From positions 62,001-126,000 of the forward strand of contig NZ_AUMQ01000016.1 of NCBI RefSeq assembly GCF_000430765.1: 64,000 bases of DNA. Direction: 5' to 3'. Source of the DNA: Peribacillus kribbensis DSM 17871 (GTDB lineage Bacteria; Bacillota; Bacilli; Bacillales; DSM-1321). This document shows, in pieces, positions 46,769 through 56,117 of this stretch. The position numbers and the translations under genes were made by a program. How positions within the stretch are numbered: the stretch's first letter is position 1; every line of letters starts with the position of its first letter. The notes beneath the pieces were generated by a model. The model had not been told where the DNA came from. It saw nothing but the letters and a program-made list of their open reading frames with translations, and did no database searches.

Positions 46769-47206
46769 ATGACTGATGTAATGACCAAAGATCAACGAAG
46801 GAAAAACATGCAAGCCATCAAGTCAATTAGTAAATTAGAAGGTATAGTATCAAGGGAATTATGGAAAAGAGGCTTAAGATACAGGAGAAATACAAAGTTG
46901 TTTGGTAAACCTGATATATCAATTACTAAATACAAAGTAGTTATTTTTATTGACTCTTGCTTTTGGCACTGCTGCCCTATACACGGGAATACGCCAAAGA
47001 ATAATTCGGAGTTCTGGAAAAATAAATTGGGAAGAAATGTGGAGCGGGATAAAGAGGTAAATCTATATTATCTAGAAAAAGACTGGCACCTTAAACGAGT
47101 ATGGGAACACGAGATTAAGCAGGATCTAGATGAGGTGGTCAATGATATCATTCAATTTATTAGCGAGGCTAAAAAAAGTAGTAGTGGGAAGCCCACTACT
47201 ACTTAA
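46769..47206 (+). CDS. vsr: Very short patch repair endonuclease (copy B, intact)
   Basis: A 145-residue Vsr mismatch endonuclease with GAGGTGG before its ATG. Conserved parts: RRKNMQAIKSISKLE, FGKPDISI, IFIDSCFWHCCPIHG, WKNKLGRNVERDKEV and the C-terminal helix HEIKQDLDEVVNDI. Vsr nicks 5' of the T in T-G mismatches made by 5-methylcytosine deamination, and so limits mutation at Dcm sites. It serves the methyltransferase at 48615-49604, which lies on the other strand. Ser replaces the commoner Gly in the DGCFWH box in both copies. Length is normal, so it is likely active. The stop lies within a hairpin. Confidence 0.92.
   Translation: MTDVMTKDQRRKNMQAIKSISKLEGIVSRELWKRGLRYRRNTKLFGKPDISITKYKVVIFIDSCFWHCCPIHGNTPKNNSEFWKNKLGRNVERDKEVNLYYLEKDWHLKRVWEHEIKQDLDEVVNDIIQFISEAKKSSSGKPTTT
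47177..47205 (+). terminator. Hairpin spanning the vsr stop codon
   Basis: A 13-bp perfect stem (AAGTAGTAGTGGG with CCCACTACTACTT) with a 3-base loop. It includes the last eight codons and touches the TAA of vsr. A loose T stretch (TTTT) follows eight bases on. It is a probable terminator or mRNA 3' stabiliser. Confidence 0.65.
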
Positions 47207-47422
47207 CTGCTTTTATAATTTTCCTGTTTCATTTCTAAAGGCTTAAATGTGTAGACAACGTATGATATTTCCACCTTTTTTGTATCCGTCTTCAAACTTT
47301 TTCAAATCTTTCAGGTTACTTTACCGTTTAATTTGTGATTTTGTAAGGTTATTTCTATTAATTCTTCTTCATTATTTACTTTCAAGTATATAACATAATC
47401 TACTAATACTCTATTTAGAAAA

Positions 47423-47450
47423 TAAAAAGAAGACCCTTTACAGGTCTCCT
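47423..47450 (-). terminator. Terminator after EcoRII-like nuclease copy B
   Basis: On the minus strand AGGAGACC pairs with GGTCTTCT (one G-T pair, 7-base loop) and is followed by TTTTTATTTT. It begins at the stop codon of the nuclease gene and ends the dcm-nuclease transcript. Confidence 0.75.
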
Positions 47451-48628
47451 TATACTGAGTATTTTTCTTTTGTATACTTTATAAACTTTTCCACTGTCCA
47501 TAGACGATCCTGATATGCCTCTGGATACATCTTATGATATGCCTCTGGTACAACGAGTGTCACTTTTTCTTCTTGCATTTCGTCAAGTTGGTTCATTGTA
47601 ATACCTTGCTGCAATGTTAATAAATGTTTTTGTGGAATCCTGTTTGCCTCATTTAATATCTGACGCCATCTGTCCTTACAAGTTGTCTTGGCGCCCAGCA
47701 TAATAAGTTTGTCAGAGTCATACAACAAGTTGGCATAATGCTCATTACTTGGCAAAAGAAAGTCTGGTTTCTTGGTGCCTTCAGTCTTTCCAGGATGACT
47801 GAAAGGAATATTAAAAAAACAAAGAAGAAAATCAATATGGTGTTCAAGTGATTTTCCTGCCCTACTCTTTCTTCTATTTAAAGCACTAGAGGCAAACTTC
47901 AAAAGAGGATCTAATTCGCAAAATGGTTCAATTAAGTATGGCTTATATATATTTCGTTCTATTTCTTTAAATAACTCATATTCAACATCTATCCACTTTA
48001 ATAATGTATTATCTGGATTACCTATTCCTTTAGCAAACTTCATTACAATATCCCTTGAATGCTCTGCTAAAACAGTAGTTTCTGGGAAACTGTCAGGATA
48101 TAGACTGCCATATTTTTTTATCCAATCTTCTATTCTTTTTTGTACAAGAGTAGTCTTTTGGTTTTCTACTCCATAAACTGCATTGTTGCTGACAAGTGAT
48201 AGGGAGAATGTCTCTATAAAGTTCTCAATCTCTTCTTCAGTATCAAATATATAAGCCTTAAAATTCTCAAAATCTACTGGGATAAATACAATAAGATTTC
48301 CCACCTGCTGATTTTTATCCCACGGGGAATTTGTCCAAAAGCGAGTTATCCTATATTCATTCCTTGTTCTAACACCATAGTATATAATTCTACTTTCGAA
48401 AGGGTAATAACCGTCTATATGTATTTTGACAAAGTTATCTTTATTTTCCCCTTTTACTCCTTCTGTTTCAAAAAATACACTCCAAGCATTCTTAGCAATG
48501 TGCAATCCCTCTTGGTGTGCGTTAGTCAATCCGACATCATTGGCTGTGACGAATTTACAATAAAAGCGGCCATATTGCTTGGCCGCTTCAATCGCACTCG
48601 TCAGTTTATCTGACTCATTTTGTTGCAT
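47450..48628 (-). CDS. EcoRII-type restriction endonuclease, copy B
   Basis: A 392-residue nuclease when started at ATG 48628, which matches the start context of copy A (GGTTGGAGTATG); a longer frame from 48679 adds a basic tail with no ribosome binding site. It has the EcoRII N-terminal effector domain ([16 protein letters not shown]) and the C-terminal core with SLEHH, KKPDF and [12 protein letters not shown], as in copy A. The gene overlaps the end of the dcm gene by 14 bases, so methylase and nuclease are made together, methylase first. The pair forms a type II restriction-modification system, probably for a CCWGG-like site (family inference). The two copies share most residues in the catalytic half. 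Confidence 0.87.
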   Translation of the reverse strand: MQQNESDKLTSAIEAAKQYGRFYCKFVTANDVGLTNAHQEGLHIAKNAWSVFFETEGVKGENKDNFVKIHIDGYYPFESRIIYYGVRTRNEYRITRFWTNSPWDKNQQVGNLIVFIPVDFENFKAYIFDTEEEIENFIETFSLSLVSNNAVYGVENQKTTLVQKRIEDWIKKYGSLYPDSFPETTVLAEHSRDIVMKFAKGIGNPDNTLLKWIDVEYELFKEIERNIYKPYLIEPFCELDPLLKFASSALNRRKSRAGKSLEHHIDFLLCFFNIPFSHPGKTEGTKKPDFLLPSNEHYANLLYDSDKLIMLGAKTTCKDRWRQILNEANRIPQKHLLTLQQGITMNQLDEMQEEKVTLVVPEAYHKMYPEAYQDRLWTVEKFIKYTKEKYSV

Positions 48629-49604
48629 ACTCCAACCGACCCTCTTCCGTTTCCACTTGTAGTATCTTGTCGTTTTCAATTGCCTGTATCATCTTTTCAG
48701 CAATTCTTTCTACGACAGGAACTGCAACACTATTGCCAAACTGTTTATAAGCAGCAGTGTTACTAACTACAATTTTAAACTTTTCTGGAAATCCCTGCAA
48801 GCGGGCGCATTCTCTTGGAGTCAATCTTCGAGGGTTTTTTCCTTCCTGTGGAATCAAAACTTCTGAACCATCTTTATAGTATCGAGCTGATAGGGTACGA
48901 CTATAAGAGTTCAAATCTACCAAACCGTAACCAAATCCATTGCCCTTTTTGCTATGCTTTTCTTTATAAGCCTGTAAGTACTCCCACAACTTGTCTGACA
49001 ATGTGAATTTATCATCCACATTCTCTTCTAAAATAGTACGGATAGCGGGACCTTCTTTTGGTATTTCAGGAAATTCAAACTTGAGCGGCTTTTTAAAGCC
49101 CACTATGTAGATCCTTTCCCTGTTCTGTGGTACTAAACCCTTTGCGTTCAGGACTTCCGAATAAACGGTATACCCCAATTCTTCTTCTAGTACTTTCTTT
49201 ATTACTCTAAATGTATTTCCTTTATCATGAGATTTCAGGTTCTTTACATTCTCCAACAGAAAAGCCTGTGGCTTTTTTTCCTTTATAATACGGGCAATAT
49301 CAAAAAATAAAGTCCCTTGTGTATCATCAAGGAAACCGTGTTGACGACCTAAACTGTTCTTCTTACTTACTCCAGCAATACTGAACGGCTGACAAGGAAA
49401 ACCCGCGAGAAGTAAGTCGTGGTCAGGAACTTCCTTTTCATCTACCAAGCGAATATCACCAACTGGTTTTTCACCAAAGTTAGCCTCATAAGTTTCCTGC
49501 GCTTTTACATCCCACTCACAAGAAAAGACACACTCTCCATATGGTTGGAAGGCTGTCCTTATGCCTCCAATGCCTGCAAATAGATCAATAAATCTGTATA
49601 GCAT
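48615..49604 (-). CDS. dcm: Dcm-type DNA (cytosine-5) methyltransferase
   Basis: A 329-residue C5-cytosine methyltransferase with all key motifs: [10 protein letters not shown] (I, AdoMet), GFPCQPFS (IV, catalytic Cys), LENVKNL (VI), [11 protein letters not shown] (VIII), [13 protein letters not shown] (IX) and [19 protein letters not shown] (X). The target-recognition region between VIII and IX is short. It methylates the site cut by the overlapping EcoRII-like nuclease and creates the 5-methylcytosine whose deamination Vsr repairs. CGGAGG lies 8 bases before the ATG and a TATAAT hexamer 35 bases upstream. Damaged relatives lie at 35712-35992 and 41546-41712. Intact and very likely active; sequence specificity is not readable. 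Confidence 0.93.
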   Translation of the reverse strand: MLYRFIDLFAGIGGIRTAFQPYGECVFSCEWDVKAQETYEANFGEKPVGDIRLVDEKEVPDHDLLLAGFPCQPFSIAGVSKKNSLGRQHGFLDDTQGTLFFDIARIIKEKKPQAFLLENVKNLKSHDKGNTFRVIKKVLEEELGYTVYSEVLNAKGLVPQNRERIYIVGFKKPLKFEFPEIPKEGPAIRTILEENVDDKFTLSDKLWEYLQAYKEKHSKKGNGFGYGLVDLNSYSRTLSARYYKDGSEVLIPQEGKNPRRLTPRECARLQGFPEKFKIVVSNTAAYKQFGNSVAVPVVERIAEKMIQAIENDKILQVETEEGRLEYATK

Positions 49605-49638
49605 AGATTTCCACCTCCGAACACTTGTCCTATTTTTA

Positions 49639-49644
49639 ATTATA
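49639..49644 (-). promoter_or_regulatory. Probable -10 box of the dcm promoter
   Basis: A perfect TATAAT (minus strand) 35 bases upstream of the dcm ATG in the 127-base divergent gap. No good -35 hexamer is seen 17 bases upstream, so an activator or an extended -10 could be needed. The opposite gene has a candidate TAGAAT box about 30 bases away. Confidence 0.45.
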
Positions 49645-49731
49645 TCAAAGTTTATTGTAGTTTGGTCGTTTTTTGTGCTAGAATATTAAAGTTACTTTTA
49701 TACAATACCTCTAACAGGGGAGGTTAAACAA

Positions 49732-50016
49732 GTGGCAAATGCAGTAATTTACTATAAATTGGACGACAACGAAAGTACCAAACAGGCAGTTCCCCGTGTC
49801 AATGCTCTGATAGAACAGTTGCAGACACCTCATGTCATCAGAGGTGTATATATTGATTTACCTGGCAGTAGCAATGAATTAATGGAACTGTTGAATTCCT
49901 CACTAACTGAAATTGACATTATATATGTAAATAAAGAAATTGAAGACGAATTTGATATTACTTTGATAAGTGAGTTATCTAGAAGAGATCACTTTGAAGT
50001 AATACTGCTTGATTAG
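49732..50016 (+). CDS. Small protein, resolvase-N-terminus-like
   Basis: A 94-residue protein with a GTG start eight bases after GGGAGG, divergent from dcm. The sequence has alternating strands and helices: AVIYYKLDD, VNALIEQL, IRGVYIDLPGSSNELMELL and IDIIYVNKEIEDEF, then VILLD. This is reminiscent of the N-terminal fold of serine recombinases (Rossmann-like, with strand-Ser-helix), but no catalytic Ser-Arg set or DNA-binding HTH is present. Being next to and divergent from a methylase, it could be a regulator, but it lacks the HTH of C-proteins. Unknown; the gene itself looks real from its ribosome binding site and codon use. Confidence 0.6.
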   Translation: MANAVIYYKLDDNESTKQAVPRVNALIEQLQTPHVIRGVYIDLPGSSNELMELLNSSLTEIDIIYVNKEIEDEFDITLISELSRRDHFEVILLD

Positions 50017-50103
50017 AATGGCCTTCTGCTATGTCTTTTTCTGATATTTACCTATCTTCCTCTAAAATTATTATTATGATGTATCACCATTTCTATATCA
50101 AGA

Positions 50104-50145
50104 GCCATACGCAATTTCTAAAGCTTACTCGTAATTGTGTATGGC
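50104..50145. repeat. Inverted repeat between convergent genes
   Basis: GCCATACGCAATT pairs with AATTGTGTATGGC over 13 positions with one G-T pair, across a 16-base loop. It stands 90 bases after the stop of the small plus-strand gene, without a T run. It may be a terminator-like or processing hairpin. Confidence 0.5.
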
Positions 50146-50260
50146 AGTATATGTTTTGAAACAAACCTTTATGGAAGTGTATGAGATAAATAATCGTTTC
50201 TTTGAACACTATAATGTGGTTTCATTTAAGCTTAGAGGATTTTCATGTCATATCACATAT

Positions 50261-50286
50261 AAAAGGGATGACTTATCCATCATCCC
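50261..50286 (-). terminator. Terminator of Z1 cassette B
   Basis: On the minus strand GGGATGA and TCATCCC form a 7-bp stem with an 8-base loop, then TTTTATAT follows. It lies directly after the AIPR stop at 50293. Confidence 0.75.
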
Positions 50287-50292
50287 ATCTTC

Positions 50293-52362
50293 CTATTTAG
50301 AAAAACTTTCCATTCTTGCTTTTTCAAGTAGCTGCAAAATCTTTGCCGCTTGTTTATCCGATGGTACTTTTCCATCGTCAATTCCCATAGCTAGTTTTAA
50401 GAAGCTGACATCCTGTATATTCCAAATTTTTTCTTGAACGCCCCAATTGTATACTTCCTTCCAAAAAGCAGAACCATATTCGTAAACTTGAAGTAAAGCA
50501 TTTATCTCATTAGCTTTTTTTTGCTCCTTAATAGCACTGTATTCTTGTGTCATTACATATTTTTTATTAACCAACTGAACAATAAATTCTTTTTCATATT
50601 CAAAATCTATTTCTTTTGCCATCGTCCAGGATATCTCACGTTTTGCCCATTCCGTAACATTTTCAACTGTACGATCCTCACGAACCAAGTGTTGATACAT
50701 TATATATGACACTTTTTGAATTTGTTTTATCCATCCATTAGATAAATCTTGATCTTTCCAAATTTGCTGGAAATCAATTGTTGATTCAGGGAAGTCTTTT
50801 TCAACTTTGTGAATGATTACTGAGAGTGTATAAGCAATAATGTTTGCTTTATAGCTATCATACCACTCTTGATTCCGCACAATATTATCTGCTTTTTTGA
50901 ACAGAATAGCTAATGCAATTACTTTACGATAGAATTCATCGTTTACAAATTCAGAATTCTTATCCCACTGTTTAATCATCCATTCACTAAACTTGTTAAA
51001 ACTCTTTTGAGATCCAGCACTTGCTATATGAGGTGTTTGAAGATATATGTTATAGTATTTTGCTAGATCAACCTTTTTAAACATTTGACTTTTTGGATAT
51101 CGCGATTCAAAATTCCTTTTAAAGGAAGCTGTTGATTTATATACTTCTTGTCTGTATTGTCCATTAGCACGTTCATAATACCAGAACTTCCCGAATTGAG
51201 CTCCCCCAACCGCTGGCGCATGGATCCTTCTTGAAAGCTCTTCAACTTTTCTATGGAATGGATGGTTAGATGCTAGGTCAGCGTCACTTACTTTATTCTG
51301 GCTGTTTGCAAACCTTGAAATATTTGGTATCAATTCTTCTGATGATTTTTGGGAGACAACCGAGACTTTCATTGGAACGAAAATCCTCTTTATTTGATTA
51401 CGAGAATTCAGTTTTATATCATTTTCCCATGCATTTGCAAGAGAAGCTGTTGTTTGTCCACCATTTACAATCTGTAATGATTTAAAACCTGTAATTACTT
51501 TCCCATCTGGTCCTTCCGAAATTTCAATTTTTTCTGCGGTTGCAGCAATACCATTATTAAATGCAAAGAACATTTGGGGATTATTTAAAATTGTATTCCT
51601 AATACCTTTATTAACTTTTCCTTTGGATTGTAAGAATGAACGAACATTTCCTTCAAGCAACCTTGACTGATACTTATTATACATTCTAGCCAATAGTTCT
51701 CCAGGAATATTACACAGATATGCTTGGTAATCATCAGTTTTAGACGCTGGAAGTACCGGAATCCCCTCCGCTTGAAAATCCTCCCAAAGATCAATTATTA
51801 ATGGTTCTTTACCATTTGCTGACTCATCAATTAATTTCATTCGGGAAATATCAAAAATTGAGTAATTTACCCGGACGCTATTTTCAAGTGTGCTGTCAAT
51901 AATGTTAATTGTATTTGATTTCAAATAATCTGTTAATATGATAATTTCAAGAACATCAATCTCAATTTTCTTGTTCAAGATATCATAAGCCAAACCATAA
52001 CCTTCTGAGCTTTCTTCTGCTTTTGAAATAATTTTTTCTACATCAAAATAAAAATATTTGGCGCGATTAAATAATGAATCGGCATCAGTCATTGTTAATA
52101 TCTTATCTTCATAGTATGCCAAAGAAGGAATAATGAAGAGTGTCAATTTACTATCTAACTCACTGTATACATATCCATCAATCTGAATTGATCGGTTGCG
52201 ACTGCCTCTACCTTTAAAATGAAGATAGTGGAAATCCTCTATGATTTCAGACTGTTCAAGCTTCTCACAATATAATTGAAAAAACGACTCACGATCCGAC
52301 ATATTATCAGATACAGCTTGGACTTTCAGTTCGTTTACTAATTCCTCTCTATATGAATCCAT
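50293..52362 (-). CDS. AIPR family protein (abortive infection phage resistance)
   Basis: A 689-residue AIPR-domain protein. Its hallmarks FFAFNNGIAATA (266-276) and LQIVNGGQTTASLANAW (296-312) are intact. The family was named for a lactococcal abortive-infection protein and recurs in MORC/Z1 restriction cassettes. The N-terminal 150 residues are alpha/beta (a possible degraded nuclease domain) and the C-terminal 250 are helical. It is the last gene of cassette B, 4 bp after the DUF4420 gene. Its likely role is part of the effector complex that senses or cuts invading nucleic acid; catalysis is not established for the family. Cassette A has no AIPR gene. Confidence 0.9.
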   Translation of the reverse strand: MDSYREELVNELKVQAVSDNMSDRESFFQLYCEKLEQSEIIEDFHYLHFKGRGSRNRSIQIDGYVYSELDSKLTLFIIPSLAYYEDKILTMTDADSLFNRAKYFYFDVEKIISKAEESSEGYGLAYDILNKKIEIDVLEIIILTDYLKSNTINIIDSTLENSVRVNYSIFDISRMKLIDESANGKEPLIIDLWEDFQAEGIPVLPASKTDDYQAYLCNIPGELLARMYNKYQSRLLEGNVRSFLQSKGKVNKGIRNTILNNPQMFFAFNNGIAATAEKIEISEGPDGKVITGFKSLQIVNGGQTTASLANAWENDIKLNSRNQIKRIFVPMKVSVVSQKSSEELIPNISRFANSQNKVSDADLASNHPFHRKVEELSRRIHAPAVGGAQFGKFWYYERANGQYRQEVYKSTASFKRNFESRYPKSQMFKKVDLAKYYNIYLQTPHIASAGSQKSFNKFSEWMIKQWDKNSEFVNDEFYRKVIALAILFKKADNIVRNQEWYDSYKANIIAYTLSVIIHKVEKDFPESTIDFQQIWKDQDLSNGWIKQIQKVSYIMYQHLVREDRTVENVTEWAKREISWTMAKEIDFEYEKEFIVQLVNKKYVMTQEYSAIKEQKKANEINALLQVYEYGSAFWKEVYNWGVQEKIWNIQDVSFLKLAMGIDDGKVPSDKQAAKILQLLEKARMESFSK

Positions 52363-52365
52363 TAG

Positions 52366-53268
52366 TTATACCTCAACTTTAAATTGCTTTAATTCAGGCA
52401 AGTAAAGATCATATTCAATATTCGTTATTGCCTTACCCAATTCAACATTGGATATTTGAGGGAAGCTTCCGTTTACTTCATAGAACACAATTTCATGGAA
52501 CTCCAGGTTTATTTCCTTATACTTTTCATCCGGGACAAAATTTAGATTAGCTAATTTCCTGTCGAACTCTGCTTGCAAGCTCTGTGTTTGAATAAAACTA
52601 CTAATTTTTTGATACAAGTCGAACAAGTTAGTGGACTTCGAATTTGCTAAACTGCTTTTTTCGTATGATACGATGGTCAAATATCCAATACTATTAGAAA
52701 CAAGTTGCGACTTACTGTTTAAATGAATTGTATCTTTGTTTAAAGATTTTGTCTTTACCTCAAACCAAGTATTATTTATTTTAAAATCCTTATCAGCCCC
52801 TAATGGACCACACCAGGAATTCAAACTATCTATTATACCATATTTTTCAACCATGAATTCACTTATAAAATATAACTCGCCTGCTAATCCCACTGCTTTG
52901 CTAAAATCGAGGCTTGACTTTATACCTTGTTCAAACAGTGTTTTCCATTCAACAAAACGCTGTATAAACATCCTTTCGGCAACTACCGATATACTTGCGT
53001 CACGGACAGTATCAACCAAATCAAAAACAAGCTTATTAAAAACTCCAAGATACCGTTGTTCAGCAATCGAGACTGTCAACGCCCACAACCCGTCCTGTCT
53101 TTTGTTATATTCATAAATGAGATACTTGCTACTATTATTAAACTTAGGCTTTTTCGATAGCTTAACAAACATACTTGTCCTACCTTTATTGTCCAATCCT
53201 AGATAAATGCCGAATTTATCAGTTTTTGGAATTCGCTTATATTTATTTTCTTCGGCAATCATGTTCAA
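52366..53268 (-). CDS. DUF4420 PD-(D/E)XK nuclease-like protein (cassette B)
   Basis: A 300-residue PD-(D/E)XK motif protein. Core residues: Glu131 in LAGELYFISEF, WCGPLGADKDF with Asp161 and TWFEVKTKS with Glu170 and Lys172. The N-terminal part is beta-rich (TSMFVKLSKKP, DGLWALTVSIAEQRYLGVF). It is the probable DNA-cleaving subunit of the cassette. A second Met two codons on (MIAEE) could be the start. It follows the Z1 gene by 8 bp and precedes AIPR by 3 bp. The relative at 27587-28507 keeps the same motif spacing (about 30 residues from helix Glu to Asp, then 9 to the ExK). Confidence 0.85.
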   Translation of the reverse strand: MNMIAEENKYKRIPKTDKFGIYLGLDNKGRTSMFVKLSKKPKFNNSSKYLIYEYNKRQDGLWALTVSIAEQRYLGVFNKLVFDLVDTVRDASISVVAERMFIQRFVEWKTLFEQGIKSSLDFSKAVGLAGELYFISEFMVEKYGIIDSLNSWCGPLGADKDFKINNTWFEVKTKSLNKDTIHLNSKSQLVSNSIGYLTIVSYEKSSLANSKSTNLFDLYQKISSFIQTQSLQAEFDRKLANLNFVPDEKYKEINLEFHEIVFYEVNGSFPQISNVELGKAITNIEYDLYLPELKQFKVEV

Positions 53269-53276
53269 GCTCCTCG

Positions 53277-56117
53277 CTAATCATCTAATGCATCAACATC
53301 ATCTTCGTCATATTCCTCATCCCAATCGTGCTGACTAGAGCTACCTTCTATAAGTTCCATTTGATAGACCTTGTTTACCACATACTCATAGGTTACGGAT
53401 TGTACGCCTTCAATATCGGGGATACCTATACTTATACCCGTAATTAGTTGTTTCAACGAATCAACATATCCTTCAACTTCAGTATCAACGCCTTTTGAGT
53501 TCTTTATTAACTTTACAGGGTAAATAACTATAAGTGGGTTGCGTGGAATTCCTGTATTAAAGTACATATTTTGAGTTGGAGCTTTTTGACCGCCTTTCCT
53601 GTTTTTTTGGCCTTTCAAAAGATCATCTACACTATTTTCGATTAATTCCATTTGCTCTTTTTCGAGTCCTGTCAAAGCGTAATCTCTGGAACCTAACCTT
53701 TTCTTAGATTTAGAAATTCTGACATAGTGCCCCGTACCGAAGAAATCAAACCCACGTGAAATTGGATAAATTGGAATTTCTCCAAAAACTACAGGTTCTT
53801 CATCATTTTTAGCGTTATTAGTTGCAACAACAACGTCCCATTTATTAAATATTTTTGATGCACTCTTCTTAACCTCACCAACAAAAATACTATCTTTAGA
53901 AAATTCATTCATGTATGGATATTCTACAAATGTCAGCAGCTCAATTATTGCTTCTTTCGGAACATCTTTAAATGTTGGTTTCTGACGACCCAGTTTGTAA
54001 ACATCTTTTACAAAATATTTTTTGTTATTCACTAACCAACGCTCAATCACATTGTTATTAGCTTCTATTTCGTCTTTCTTCGAGGGAAGAATCGCTGTCT
54101 CGATCATTCGGCCATTCAATTGTCGTACAAGTTTGATTTGTTCGGAATGCCTCATTTTATTTCTTGCAGTTACAATTAATGGAGTATCTTCAGCAGAACG
54201 TACACGTAGCCCAAAATCTATTGGACGTTTATTTTCTCTAGACATCCGTTTAATTTCATTTCGTAATTCTTCAGTAGCTACGGCGATATGTTCATACCAT
54301 CCAGCAGACTCACTTGATGTCCAAAGTCTGCACAAATCGGAATATCCGTCACGATATCCAAACCATCGTCCCATTTGCATTAGCGTATCATACATTTTTG
54401 TATTTCTATAGAAATAACTTATTGTTAACCCTTCAAGTGTAAGTCCACGTGCAAGGCTCAGGCCTCCAATTGCAATTAAGCGTAAACCGTCTTCATACTC
54501 ATCATAATTCAATCTTTGAGATGCTGACCCACTATTTACTGTATGAACTTGAATTGGACTAATAGCCTTATAAAGTACTTGTTTTACATCATCCCAATGC
54601 TCTTCAATTTCTTTTTTATTAAAAGACTCTTCTCCGTAAATAGCATATTTCTCTTTACCAAACTCCTTATCAAAAAGGTCGTGTAATTCTTTTATGAAAG
54701 GCTCCTCAGATTCAGAAAGCGCATAGTTTTTAATCTGTTCTTTTGCGAATTTAAAGTAATTTTTCACCTGTTCTTGAACAACTTTTTGAACGCTAATAAA
54801 TCTTGATACATGAATTAGCATAGATCGATGTTTCTTTTGTTGACCACGTAAATCCCGAACAGCATTGGCGAGTAAAAACAACAGTATAGATGTCTTAAGA
54901 GATTCAGGAAGTGTTGAAATTTTAGTACCATTTTTGTGTTTTAAATCCAAGATATTTTCCATATCATCGTTATGGCGAATCATGTAATGGTATTGCCCAT
55001 TCTCACTATACATTTCCATTGGACCAACATAATTTGAAGGTTGCTCTAGTAAGTAAATAAAATCTTTTGGAAATAGATCATTTTTTGTTTCGACCTCTAA
55101 TTGAGGATCAATAAAAATATTTGCAAAAGGCGTTGCTGTAAAGCCCACATAACTATATTTTCTAAACAATTTCAACAAATTACGAATTCCATTGTTAATT
55201 GCTGTCGGATCTTTATCAGGATTGTTAGTATTTACTGAAGCGTTGTCTGCCTCATCATCTATTAACAAAAGTGGAAAATCGATAATACCTGTTGATTGGT
55301 CTGTATTTTTTTCTTTCAGCCAAGAATGAAGCTTTTCTAAAATTGACTTGTTCTTCTTAATTACAAAAATTACCGGATCAGCTACAGATGACAGTCTCAT
55401 ATTTAGACCTTTTAGGTCAAAATCTTTCTCGGTGGTAGTGAAGGATGCCACATTGATTTTCGTGTTGTATTTTCCAGCACCAAGAAAAGAGTTTCTCTTA
55501 TTCAAGAATTTGACTAAATTTCGACTGTCCCTTCCAACAAAACCTTCATCAATACGTCCTTGTGTTTGTTTTCGCAGCTTCTCGATCGTACCAGTCAACA
55601 AAATAATTACTTTGTATCCACTATCAGCTGCCTTATTTATTAAGGCTGTATAATTCGAAGTTTTCCCAGACTGAACAGAGCCAATAATGAGCCCCTTACG
55701 TTGAAATCCTGTTTCTGACAACGGATCACCAAGAACATCCATAGTATCTTCCGAAGCTTCATCAATTTTGTTAATAACAATTTGTGGCAAGTTCACATCA
55801 TTTAGAAGATATCGACTATATCTATCCCAATATTCAGTTCCTCGATCGGCTTTGGAATTATAATACCATTTCTTATAATTGTCCTCTTTAAGGAGTGTCC
55901 CAGTATCCATAGTAATAGCGTATCTTTCCTCTAGATTTACAATAGCAGTATCAATATCGTCTTGATTTATGTTGATTCCACCAAATTTCATTTGAGCCAT
56001 TGGAATAATTGCCTTTACAGTTTGCTTAATTTGTTTTTCTGTAATATCTTCTAGATTCTCTTTCGGCAACATAATACTTGCAAGATCTTCTATTATTGCA
56101 ATGATTTCTTTACCCAT
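53277..56117 (-). CDS. Z1-domain superfamily 2 helicase-like ATPase (cassette B)
   Basis: A 946-residue Z1 protein when started at ATG 56117, which has AAAGGAG ten bases upstream; it overlaps the GHKL gene by 8 bases (ATGGGTAA). Walker A is GSVQSGKT at about 146-153, Walker B is LLLIDDEADNASVN, and FTATPFANIFID plus GGLSLARGLTLEGLTIS...LMQMGRWFGYRDGY are the Z1-typical later motifs. The C-terminal tail is highly acidic (DEEYDEDDVDALDD). It is the ATP-driven motor of the cassette, working with the MORC-like ATPase and the DUF4420 nuclease. It resembles the cassette A protein in all motifs but is clearly diverged. Confidence 0.88.
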   Translation of the reverse strand: MGKEIIAIIEDLASIMLPKENLEDITEKQIKQTVKAIIPMAQMKFGGININQDDIDTAIVNLEERYAITMDTGTLLKEDNYKKWYYNSKADRGTEYWDRYSRYLLNDVNLPQIVINKIDEASEDTMDVLGDPLSETGFQRKGLIIGSVQSGKTSNYTALINKAADSGYKVIILLTGTIEKLRKQTQGRIDEGFVGRDSRNLVKFLNKRNSFLGAGKYNTKINVASFTTTEKDFDLKGLNMRLSSVADPVIFVIKKNKSILEKLHSWLKEKNTDQSTGIIDFPLLLIDDEADNASVNTNNPDKDPTAINNGIRNLLKLFRKYSYVGFTATPFANIFIDPQLEVETKNDLFPKDFIYLLEQPSNYVGPMEMYSENGQYHYMIRHNDDMENILDLKHKNGTKISTLPESLKTSILLFLLANAVRDLRGQQKKHRSMLIHVSRFISVQKVVQEQVKNYFKFAKEQIKNYALSESEEPFIKELHDLFDKEFGKEKYAIYGEESFNKKEIEEHWDDVKQVLYKAISPIQVHTVNSGSASQRLNYDEYEDGLRLIAIGGLSLARGLTLEGLTISYFYRNTKMYDTLMQMGRWFGYRDGYSDLCRLWTSSESAGWYEHIAVATEELRNEIKRMSRENKRPIDFGLRVRSAEDTPLIVTARNKMRHSEQIKLVRQLNGRMIETAILPSKKDEIEANNNVIERWLVNNKKYFVKDVYKLGRQKPTFKDVPKEAIIELLTFVEYPYMNEFSKDSIFVGEVKKSASKIFNKWDVVVATNNAKNDEEPVVFGEIPIYPISRGFDFFGTGHYVRISKSKKRLGSRDYALTGLEKEQMELIENSVDDLLKGQKNRKGGQKAPTQNMYFNTGIPRNPLIVIYPVKLIKNSKGVDTEVEGYVDSLKQLITGISIGIPDIEGVQSVTYEYVVNKVYQMELIEGSSSQHDWDEEYDEDDVDALDD

